This document shows, piece after piece, positions 1 to 5,738 of a DNA stretch of 7,715 bases. The position numbers were made by a program, and so were the translations under genes. Origin of the DNA: an uncultured Clostridia bacterium (GTDB lineage: Bacteria; Bacillota; Clostridia; Oscillospirales; Oscillospiraceae); contig CAMDZY010000081.1 of the NCBI GenBank assembly GCA_945910975.1, positions 1-7,715 on the forward strand. Direction: 5' to 3'. Positions within the stretch are counted from its first letter, which is position 1. The number at the start of each line of letters is the position of its first letter. A model generated the notes under the pieces. The model was not told the DNA's origin, ran no database searches, and saw only the letters and a list, made by a program, of their open reading frames with translations.

Positions 1-1643
1 ACACCTCCGTGCATTATAAGGACTATAAAATCAACATTGTGGACACCCCGGGCCACGCGGACTTTGGCGGCGAGGTGGAGCGTATTTTGAAGATGGTCAA
101 CGGCGTTATCCTGCTGGTCGACGCTGCGGAAGGCCCCATGCCGCAGACCCGCTTTGTGCTGCAAAAGGCACTGGAGCTGGGACATAAGGTCATTGTTGTG
201 GTCAACAAAATCGACCGCCCCGATGCAAGAATTGAGGAGGTCATGGAGGAAGTGCTGGAGCTGCTGCTTGACCTGAACGCCACAGACGAGCAGTTTGAAT
301 CTCCGACGCTGTTCTGCTCTGCCAGACAGGGCGTGGCCAGCTATGGCCCCAACGAAACCGGCAAGGATTTAACCCCGCTGTTTGAAACCATCGTCAACTA
401 TATCCCCGCCCCCGACGGCGACGAAAACGGCCCTGTTCAGGTGTTGGTTTCCTCCATCGACTATAACGAATATGTCGGCAGAATCGGCATCGGCCGCATT
501 GAACGCGGCACCATTCACCAAAATCAGGAAATCACCATCTGCGACTTCCACGATCCGGATTACCGGGAAAAGGGCAAGATCGTCGCGCTGTATGAATTTG
601 ATGGTCTGCGCCGTCAGCCGGTGACCGAAGCATCCGCCGGTGAGATCGTTGCCTTCTCCGGTATCAGCGATTTGACCATCGGCCGGACGCTCTGCGCGCC
701 CGATGCACCGGAACCGCTGCCCTTTGTCAAAATCTCCGACCCCACCATTGAGATGACCTTCTCCATCAACGACAGCCCCTTTGCCGGACGCGAGGGAAAA
801 TATGTCACCTCCCGCAATCTTCGCGACCGTCTGGAACGGGAACTGCTGAAGGACGTTTCCCTGCACGTGACAGAGGTCGGCACGGATGCGTTCAACGTTG
901 CCGGACGCGGCGAAATGCACATCTCCATTTTGATTGAAACCATGCGCCGCGAGGGCTACGAATTTCAGGTATCCACGCCCCGCGTGCTGACCAAAATCAT
1001 CGACGGCAAAAAGTGCGAACCGATCGAACGCATGGTTGCCGACGTGCCGGAGGAATATATGGGCGCTGTGATTGAAAAAATGGGACAGCGCAAGGGCGAC
1101 TTGCTGAGCATGACCCCCATGGGCAGCCGCTACCGTCTGGAATTTATGGTTCCCTCCCGCGGCCTGTTTGGCTACCGCAACGAATTTTTGACCGATACAC
1201 GCGGCGAGGGCGTCATGTCCTCCGTGCTGGATTCCTATGCCCCCATGAAGGGCGAAATCGAGCGCCGCAAAACCGGCAGCCTGGTCGCCTTTGAAACCGG
1301 CGAAGCCTGCGCCTATGGCATTGGCGGCGTGCAGGAGCGCGGCGTGATGTTCATCACCCCCGGTACACCGGTATACGCCGGGATGATCGTGGGCAGCTGC
1401 AACCGCAACGAGGACATGAGCGTCAACGTCTGCAAGAAAAAGCAGCTGACCAATATGCGTGCAGCCGGCGCAGACGATGCGATCCGCCTGACGCCGCCGC
1501 GTGTGTTCTCTCTGGAGCAATGTCTGGAATACCTGGCGGACGATGAGCTTTTGGAAGTCACGCCTAAAAATCTGCGGATGCGCAAGCGCATTCTTGACCA
1601 CTCTGCCCGTATGCGCGAGGTCATGAAGAACCGCAACGGATAA
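1..1643 (+). CDS. typA: Translational GTPase TypA/BipA, 5'-truncated by window edge
   Basis: This is a ribosome-binding translational GTPase of the EF-G/LepA superfamily, implicated in ribosome assembly and stress or cold adaptation (family knowledge). The reading frame is open from the left edge (first complete codon at base 3) to TAA at 1641-1643. The GTPase G3 motif DTPGH lies at 42-56 and is followed by the TypA-typical ADFGGEVERIL; the G4 motif NKID is at 204-215, and a G5-like SAR follows at about 318-326. Next come the beta-barrel domain II, the domain III segment with GRGEMHISILIE, the EF-G C-terminal-like segment (SRGLFGYRNEFLTDTRGEG) and the TypA-specific C-terminal domain (KKKQLTNMRAAG, TPKNLRMRKRILD). 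About 546 residues are visible; full-length TypA is about 610, so roughly 60-65 N-terminal residues, including the P-loop and switch I, lie outside the window. No frameshift or internal stop was seen. A GTG at 9 is in frame but is an internal valine, not the start. Confidence 0.97.
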   Translation, partial: TSVHYKDYKINIVDTPGHADFGGEVERILKMVNGVILLVDAAEGPMPQTRFVLQKALELGHKVIVVVNKIDRPDARIEEVMEEVLELLLDLNATDEQFESPTLFCSARQGVASYGPNETGKDLTPLFETIVNYIPAPDGDENGPVQVLVSSIDYNEYVGRIGIGRIERGTIHQNQEITICDFHDPDYREKGKIVALYEFDGLRRQPVTEASAGEIVAFSGISDLTIGRTLCAPDAPEPLPFVKISDPTIEMTFSINDSPFAGREGKYVTSRNLRDRLERELLKDVSLHVTEVGTDAFNVAGRGEMHISILIETMRREGYEFQVSTPRVLTKIIDGKKCEPIERMVADVPEEYMGAVIEKMGQRKGDLLSMTPMGSRYRLEFMVPSRGLFGYRNEFLTDTRGEGVMSSVLDSYAPMKGEIERRKTGSLVAFETGEACAYGIGGVQERGVMFITPGTPVYAGMIVGSCNRNEDMSVNVCKKKQLTNMRAAGADDAIRLTPPRVFSLEQCLEYLADDELLEVTPKNLRMRKRILDHSARMREVMKNRNG

Positions 1644-1648
1644 AAAAG

Positions 1649-1678
1649 TCCCTGCAAGGCGTCAACACCTTGCAGGGA
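1649..1678. terminator. Bidirectional rho-independent terminator between convergent genes
   Basis: Arms TCCCTGCAAGG (1649-1659) and CCTTGCAGGGA (1668-1678) are perfect 11-base complements around an 8-base loop. On the plus strand the stem is followed by TTCTTTCTT, which ends typA transcripts. On the minus strand it is followed by CTTTTTTA, the complement of the A-run next to the typA stop, which ends transcripts of the gene at 1690-2097. The minus-direction T-run is the more uniform, so termination of the leftward transcript should be the stronger of the two (inference). Confidence 0.9.
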
Positions 1679-1689
1679 TTCTTTCTTGC

Positions 1690-2097
1690 TTATTCGGATA
1701 CTTCGGGTTCTTCAGATTTTTCCGGTTCCGCTTCTGCGTCCGCATCGCAAAGCAGAGCATCGTCCGGTTCATCGTCAACGACCGGTTCGCCTTTTTCTTC
1801 GGCTTCTTTTCTTTCCTTGGCAATCGCATCGCGCAGGCGGTTGATGCGGCGGAAGCATTCGCTGATTCTTTCACAAGCGGGTTTGTATTCCGCTTCGTCC
1901 GGTTCTTCGTCGGTGATGTAGTCCTTGTAATACACCTTGCCCAGTGCCTGATACGCCTTGCGGATTTTTTCCTGTTCCGCGAGAATTTGCATCTTATACT
2001 TGGCAATGTGCGCCATTGTCACTGCGGCCTGTGTTGCCGACTGCACAGCATCGGCTGCCGCATCCTTCAAAATATCTACGCTATCGGAAAATGCCAT
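1690..2097 (-). CDS. Small coiled-coil protein with acidic C-terminal tail, function unknown
   Basis: This 135-residue protein has no named function that I can assign. Residues about 4-58 form a likely alpha helix, Ala-rich at first, then charged (KYKMQILAEQEKIRKAYQALGKVYY). After a short acidic break (about 62-70), a second helix (about 71-103) carries ERISECFRRINRLRDAIAKE. The last 32 residues are strongly acidic: 15 are Asp or Glu and one is Lys. The pattern 'MQI..E..KI.K.Y..LGK.YY' resembles small clostridial proteins that often end in a zinc ribbon (from memory, unverified); here there is no paired-Cys motif, and the acidic tail sits in that place. There is no signal peptide or membrane span, so it is probably cytosolic. 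The ATG at 2095-2097 is preceded by AGGAGG (2105-2110) at 7 bases, a strong start signal. It follows lgt by 74 bases and ends at the shared terminator. Being a gene: confident. Role: unknown. Confidence 0.85.
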   Translation of the reverse strand: MAFSDSVDILKDAAADAVQSATQAAVTMAHIAKYKMQILAEQEKIRKAYQALGKVYYKDYITDEEPDEAEYKPACERISECFRRINRLRDAIAKERKEAEEKGEPVVDDEPDDALLCDADAEAEPEKSEEPEVSE

Positions 2098-2137
2098 AAC
2101 AATTCCTCCTGTTTTTCTGATAATTGATTCCTATTAC

Positions 2138-2165
2138 AGTATAACACAAATCTGCGTGGCTGCAA
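2138..2165 (-). promoter_or_regulatory. Extended -10 promoter for the small acidic protein gene
   Basis: Read on the minus strand, TGTTATACT (2146 to 2138) is an extended -10 element: TG, one base, then TATACT, five of six to consensus. A weak -35, TTGCAG, lies at 2165-2160 with a 16-base spacer. The site fills the 74-base gap after lgt and leaves a leader of roughly 35 bases, with AGGAGG 7 bases before the ATG. The poor -35 is typical of extended -10 promoters. I saw no hairpin terminator after lgt, so this promoter probably adds to read-through. Confidence 0.6.
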
Positions 2166-2171
2166 GCAAAA

Positions 2172-3068
2172 TTATTCCGCTTTTTCCCGATTGTCAAACA
2201 TTTTTGCCGGGTCATGCGGCCGGAACTGGTTATAAAGCAGCAATCCGCCCGCAACCAGCACGCACGCCCCCGCCAGAAGCTGGCTGACGCGGAAGCTGCC
2301 CAGCATCAGGCTATCGGTTCGCAGCCCTTCGATCCACACTCTGCCAAGGCCATACCAGAACAGATACATCAAAAACACCTGACCGTCATACTTGCGCTTT
2401 TTCGACAGAAAATGAATCAGCACAAAGCCGACCACATTCCACACGGACTCATATAAAAATGTGGGATGCACCTGAAGAAAGCCGCTGTAGCCACCCTCAA
2501 CAGCCTTTTGCTGCATCACGGCCAGCGCCTGCGGGTCGATTCCGCCCACGGCTTCCTCGCTCAGCCGCATGGCAAATAGGCCGTCCGTATAATCGCCAAA
2601 GGCTTCGCAGTTAAAGAAGTTGCCCCATCTGCCGATAAACTGCCCAATCAGCAGGCCGAGGCTTGCAATATCCAAATAAGGTGTCATTTTGTGCTTTTTA
2701 AAGCGTGTCACCAGAAAAATCCCAATCACCGTTGCGATAACGCCGCCGTAAATTGCAAGACCGCCGTCGCGGATGTCAAAGGGGCTGCGGGTCGCATGGG
2801 CGCCGAAATAGGTGTGGAAATTAAACAGCACATAATACAGCCGCGCACCGACGATGGCAAGCGGTACCGCCACCAGCAATCCGTCCACAATGTCGTCCTG
2901 CTTCAAGCCAAACGCCTTGACCCGCCGGAATGCGTACAGTACCGCCATCAAAAAGCCAAACGCAATGATAATGCCATACCAATAGATCTGAAAGCCGCCG
3001 ATGGAAAATGCCACGCGGTCGACTTCCAGCGATAGTCCCAAATGTGGGAATGAAATCGCAGCTAACAT
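2172..3068 (-). CDS. lgt: Prolipoprotein diacylglyceryl transferase (Lgt)
   Basis: An integral membrane enzyme that transfers diacylglycerol from phosphatidylglycerol to the lipobox cysteine of prolipoproteins, the first step of lipoprotein maturation, ahead of signal peptidase II. The protein has 298 residues, a usual length, with about seven hydrophobic spans. The family signature is present as GRWGNFFNCEAFG (residues 146-158), with Arg147, Asn150 and Glu155 matching essential E. coli positions near Arg143. HPTFLYESVWN (201-211) and GRVWIEGLRTD (242-252) supply the other conserved loops; Arg243 and Glu247 appear to match E. coli Arg239 and Glu243. The segment GGLAIYGG (102-109) has Tyr107 where E. 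coli has His103. The ATG at 3066-3068 has AGGAGG at 3076-3081, 7 bases away, inside the end of the upstream ymfH-like gene. The two genes overlap by 7 bases (ATGTTAG), which suggests translational coupling. Confidence 0.97.
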   Translation of the reverse strand: MLAAISFPHLGLSLEVDRVAFSIGGFQIYWYGIIIAFGFLMAVLYAFRRVKAFGLKQDDIVDGLLVAVPLAIVGARLYYVLFNFHTYFGAHATRSPFDIRDGGLAIYGGVIATVIGIFLVTRFKKHKMTPYLDIASLGLLIGQFIGRWGNFFNCEAFGDYTDGLFAMRLSEEAVGGIDPQALAVMQQKAVEGGYSGFLQVHPTFLYESVWNVVGFVLIHFLSKKRKYDGQVFLMYLFWYGLGRVWIEGLRTDSLMLGSFRVSQLLAGACVLVAGGLLLYNQFRPHDPAKMFDNREKAE

Positions 3069-4345
3069 GATGTTTCCTCCTGTTGTGTGGGATAAATCAT
3101 TGAAATTGCCATCCGGTCTGCGCGAACGGTCTGGCGCAGAAACGCTTGCACCTGCTGGGGTGTAACGCCGGCGTAGCTGTGCGGAAATGCAAAGTAATCC
3201 ACGCCCTCAAAGAAATGCGCGCACATCTGATAGCAAATGCCCTCGAAGCTGTCCAGACTGCGCATTCTGCGGCCAATGGCAGATTTTTTCAGGCGCTCGA
3301 ACCGCGCCAAGTCAAATCCCTCTGCGCCGACGCGCTCGGCCTCTTTCAGAATTTCCGCCAAAACCTCCTGCGGAACATCGCTGTCACCATCGACCGTCAG
3401 CATGGCGACACCCTTTGTGCTCTCGTAGCCTGCGCCAAAGCTGTCATCAATTTTCCCGGCCTTGTACAACCTGCCATACAGCGGCGAGGATTCGCCCATT
3501 AGAATTTCCGCGGCAAGGTCGCCGATCAGCTCACTTTGCAGTGCGTCCGATCCGGGCGGCTGGCAGCGAAAGCCAATGTCGAATTTTGGCATGGAAATGT
3601 CCATCTGCATCTGCACGCTTTGGCTGGGACGTTCCAGCTTTTCCGGCGCGCCATAATCGCGCACGACCGTTTGCCCAACACTTTCCGGCGCCAATTTGGC
3701 AACCAGCTCCACCACCCGCTGCGGGACAACATCGCCCACCACGCACAGCATCATGTTGGAGGGGTCATAGAACGTCTTGTGACACTGATAGAGCATCTGC
3801 GGCGTGATGTCCTGGATGCTCTGCACCGTTCCGGCAATCGGAACGCGAACCGGGTGGTGCTGGAACAAGGCGGCAAACAGACGCTCCGATGCGCGTGAGT
3901 CGGCGTTGTCATCATACATCCGAATTTCCTGCGCAATGATTCCTCGTTCTTTGTCCACGCTGGCTTGGGTGAAATAGGGCATAAAGACCATTTGCGTGAG
4001 GATCTTCAAATTCTCTTCAAAATTTTCCGTACAATCAAAGTAGTATGCGGTGAGATCATAGCTTGTGAATGCATTGGGGTTGCCGCCGCAGCGTGCAAAT
4101 TCCTGCATCGCGTCCCCCTGCGGCATATCGAACATTTTGTGCTCCAAATAATGTGCAATGCCGTCCGGCACTGTGACGCGCTGCCCGTCGACGGTAAAGC
4201 GCGTGTCGATGGCACCGAAATTCGTCGCGAAAAATGCATATTTGCGTGCAAAGTCCGGCTTCGGCACGATGCGGATGCGCAGACCGTTGGGAAGAACTTC
4301 CTCCCAGTAGACCTCGCGCAGCTGCGGGTATTCCTTTCGTATCAT
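3062..4345 (-). CDS. ymfH: M16 family zinc peptidase, YmfH-like (catalytic member of a pair)
   Basis: A 427-residue M16B metallopeptidase, probably cytosolic, with the usual two-lobe length. The inverted zinc motif HxxEH is intact as HYLEH (residues 65-69; bases 4139-4153): His65 and His69 are ligands and Glu68 the catalytic base. The third ligand is probably Glu140 in GIIAQEIRMYDD. GGNPNAFTSYDLTAYYF (87-103) is the conserved strand region next to the active site; the C-terminal lobe starts near residue 240. The best family match from memory is B. subtilis YmfH (called YfmH in some databases), linked genetically to 5-aminopentanol modification of EF-P; AlbF of subtilosin processing is a more distant relative. 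No efp gene is visible here, so that role is inference. The start overlaps the stop of the inactive partner as ATGA (4342-4345). A GGGGGTGG stretch just upstream is a passable ribosome site, and the stop overlaps lgt by 7 bases. Confidence 0.92.
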   Translation of the reverse strand: MIRKEYPQLREVYWEEVLPNGLRIRIVPKPDFARKYAFFATNFGAIDTRFTVDGQRVTVPDGIAHYLEHKMFDMPQGDAMQEFARCGGNPNAFTSYDLTAYYFDCTENFEENLKILTQMVFMPYFTQASVDKERGIIAQEIRMYDDNADSRASERLFAALFQHHPVRVPIAGTVQSIQDITPQMLYQCHKTFYDPSNMMLCVVGDVVPQRVVELVAKLAPESVGQTVVRDYGAPEKLERPSQSVQMQMDISMPKFDIGFRCQPPGSDALQSELIGDLAAEILMGESSPLYGRLYKAGKIDDSFGAGYESTKGVAMLTVDGDSDVPQEVLAEILKEAERVGAEGFDLARFERLKKSAIGRRMRSLDSFEGICYQMCAHFFEGVDYFAFPHSYAGVTPQQVQAFLRQTVRADRMAISMIYPTQQEETSC

Positions 4346-5613
4346 TTTTCCACCCCCGTCAGATAAAACACGGTGTCCAGCGTGAGGTTTTGCGCCGCCG
4401 CCTGCACATCTGCAAGCTGCAAGGGCTTCACCGCCTGTGCCAGTGCGTCCAGATCCTGCATTCCCTCCGCTACGGCCATGCCCAGATAATAGTCATCCAA
4501 CGCGCCCGGTGCATCGCGCCATGCAGCCAGTGCGGACAAAACCGCCCGCTTTGCGTCGTCCAGCTCCTGCCGGGAAATCACGCCGTTGCGGCAGTCGTCC
4601 AGCTCCTTTAAAATTGCAGCTTCCGCCGTCTGCATCTGGTCAAGCGCCACACCGGAGGAGATCACCATGATGCCCTTGTATTTTTCCAAAACAGAGTTTG
4701 CATAATAGCACAAGGAACGCTTTTCCCGTACATTATGGAACAGCTTGCTGCTCACACCGCCGCCTAAAATGCTGTTGAGCAGCATCAGCGCCGGGTAATT
4801 GGCATCTGTGACCGTGCAGCCTGTTCGCAGACCAAGCGACAGCTTGCCCTGCGTTACGTCCATTTGCTTGCTGCACCGACGCACGGCATCGGCGCGCTGC
4901 ACCACCTGCGTGGATACCGCTACGCACGCTCTGCGCTGTATGCCGCGCAATGCCTTTGTGAAGCAGTCGGCAACGACCTGTTCCGGCTGCCGGCCAAGAT
5001 AGAAAATCTCAATGCGAGAGGTTGCAAGCAGATTTTGATAGTGCGCGTAGAGATTCTGCGGCGTGACATCTTCCAGTTCTTCCGCATTGCCAAGGCGCGG
5101 TTCACTGTAGGCCTCCGCCTGACACATCGTTTGCAGCATTTGACTGGTCGCATAGCTGCGCTTTTCATCGATGCGCGCTTGCATCACGCGAATCAGGTTT
5201 TGCCGTTCGCCTTCCACCGCTTCCGGCGTAAAGCAGCCGTCTTGCAGCAAGGGGTCACACAATACCTGCCCCAAAAAGTCCACCATCGGCGCGAATACCG
5301 GCTCCGGCACAAAGCAGTCCTCAATAAAATCGGCATAAAAACCGACCATCTGCACCTCGCCCTTTTTGCGCACCAGTGCGCCGAGCGTTGCGCCGTACAA
5401 ATCATCCAAATGATCGGTAATGGCTGCAATGTCCGGGTACTGCGCAGTTGCTCGCAAGAGTACGCTGGGAACCAAGGCGTTTTTGGCCGCTTCCGCACTG
5501 CACAGCGGGCGCAGCAGATTCACACTAAAGCAGCCCGTTTTGAATTTATCACTGGTGACTGTCCGCAAAAAAATGCCGGGCAGAATTTCAATTCGTCTAT
5601 TCAGGAGTATCAT
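4342..5613 (-). CDS. ymfF: M16 family peptidase-like protein, YmfF-like (non-catalytic partner)
   Basis: A 423-residue M16-fold protein, first gene of the leftward operon. Its family is seen from VPSVLLRATAQYPDIAAIT (48-66), TQGKLSLGLRTG (254-265), and in the C-terminal lobe LGGGVSSKLFHNVREKRSLCYYANS (283-307), where the Arg/Tyr (R299, Y303, Y304) correspond to the substrate-binding R/Y pair of M16B. The zinc site is gone: where the partner has H-x-x-E-H, this protein has D67-H-L-D-D71, so it should not bind zinc or cleave peptides. An active/inactive pair is standard for YmfH/YmfF and other bacterial M16B heterodimers, in which the inactive subunit helps bind substrate (family knowledge). 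The ATG at 5611-5613 is the first possible start after an in-frame TGA upstream, and the adjoining residues are conserved. The ribosome site is weak: GAAAGG abuts the ATG, and AGAGGT lies about 12 bases away. Confidence 0.9.
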   Translation of the reverse strand: MILLNRRIEILPGIFLRTVTSDKFKTGCFSVNLLRPLCSAEAAKNALVPSVLLRATAQYPDIAAITDHLDDLYGATLGALVRKKGEVQMVGFYADFIEDCFVPEPVFAPMVDFLGQVLCDPLLQDGCFTPEAVEGERQNLIRVMQARIDEKRSYATSQMLQTMCQAEAYSEPRLGNAEELEDVTPQNLYAHYQNLLATSRIEIFYLGRQPEQVVADCFTKALRGIQRRACVAVSTQVVQRADAVRRCSKQMDVTQGKLSLGLRTGCTVTDANYPALMLLNSILGGGVSSKLFHNVREKRSLCYYANSVLEKYKGIMVISSGVALDQMQTAEAAILKELDDCRNGVISRQELDDAKRAVLSALAAWRDAPGALDDYYLGMAVAEGMQDLDALAQAVKPLQLADVQAAAQNLTLDTVFYLTGVEK

Positions 5614-5635
5614 CCTTTCTTGCTTACCTCTTGAT

Positions 5636-5663
5636 ATTATACAACACTTTTCTCAAAAGAAAA
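5636..5663 (-). promoter_or_regulatory. Promoter of the ymfF-ymfH-lgt operon
   Basis: On the minus strand a perfect TATAAT (5641 to 5636) lies 22 bases before the ymfF ATG. The -35 region is poor: the best hit is TTTTCT (5663 to 5658) with a 16-base spacer, three of six to consensus. That -35 lies inside the inverted repeat at 5645-5666, so the promoter may need, or be blocked by, a bound regulator (inference). The predicted transcript start near 5629-5630 leaves a leader of only about 16 bases. Confidence 0.65.
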
Positions 5664-5666
5664 GTG
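5645..5666. repeat. Inverted repeat in divergent promoter region, candidate operator
   Basis: CACTTTTCT (5645-5653) and AGAAAAGTG (5658-5666) are perfect 9-base inverted arms around the 4-base loop CAAA. The repeat starts 3 bases upstream of the leftward -10 box and covers its spacer and -35; it ends 17 bases before the rightward -35. There is no T-run on either side, so it is not a terminator. The placement fits a binding site for a dimeric regulator that would block leftward transcription. It does not match a Rex, Fur or CtsR box that I recognise, so no regulator is named. Confidence 0.5.
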
Positions 5667-5668
5667 GG

Positions 5669-5712
5669 AAAATAAAAAATTGCTTGTCATTCCGCGAGAA
5701 ATCTTGTAGAAT
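5669..5712 (+). promoter_or_regulatory. Sigma-A-type promoter of prmA with A/T-rich upstream tract
   Basis: TTGTCA (5684-5689) and TAGAAT (5707-5712) are each five of six to the consensus boxes and are separated by an ideal 17-base spacer. An A/T-only tract at 5669-5681 lies directly before the -35 and looks like an UP element. The predicted start near 5719 gives a leader of about 20 bases that still contains the GGAGGT at 5727-5732. Confidence 0.8.
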
Positions 5713-5738
5713 ACGTTTATAGACATGGAGGTAATGTC

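Noticed and set aside
369..1601. A 410-codon open frame on the minus strand opposite typA
   Set aside because: It lies wholly within the strongly conserved typA coding frame. Its translation is rich in Ala, His and Gln without recognisable motifs, as expected when the opposite strand is read under G/C-biased codon use.
2137..2172. A terminator directly after lgt
   Set aside because: The 74-base gap has no stem followed by a T-run on the minus strand; it holds a promoter and leader instead, so read-through from lgt is expected.
3187..3807. A 206-codon plus-strand open frame opposite the ymfH-like gene
   Set aside because: Its Arg, Pro and Ser-rich composition is typical of an out-of-frame read, and it overlaps the conserved C-terminal half of the peptidase.
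3062..5613. A peptide natural-product cluster built around the M16 pair, as in subtilosin or PQQ systems
   Set aside because: There is no radical SAM enzyme, cyclase, transporter or short precursor gene in the window, and the flanking genes are housekeeping.
4864..5634. A 256-codon open frame on the plus strand opposite the ymfF-like gene
   Set aside because: The minus-strand gene carries clear M16 family motifs across the whole stretch. The antisense translation has no domain or credible ribosome site and runs into the leftward promoter.
5645..5666. The intergenic hairpin as a rho-independent terminator
   Set aside because: The stem is A/T-rich, with no run of T after it on either strand, and it lies between divergent starts where no transcript would need to end.
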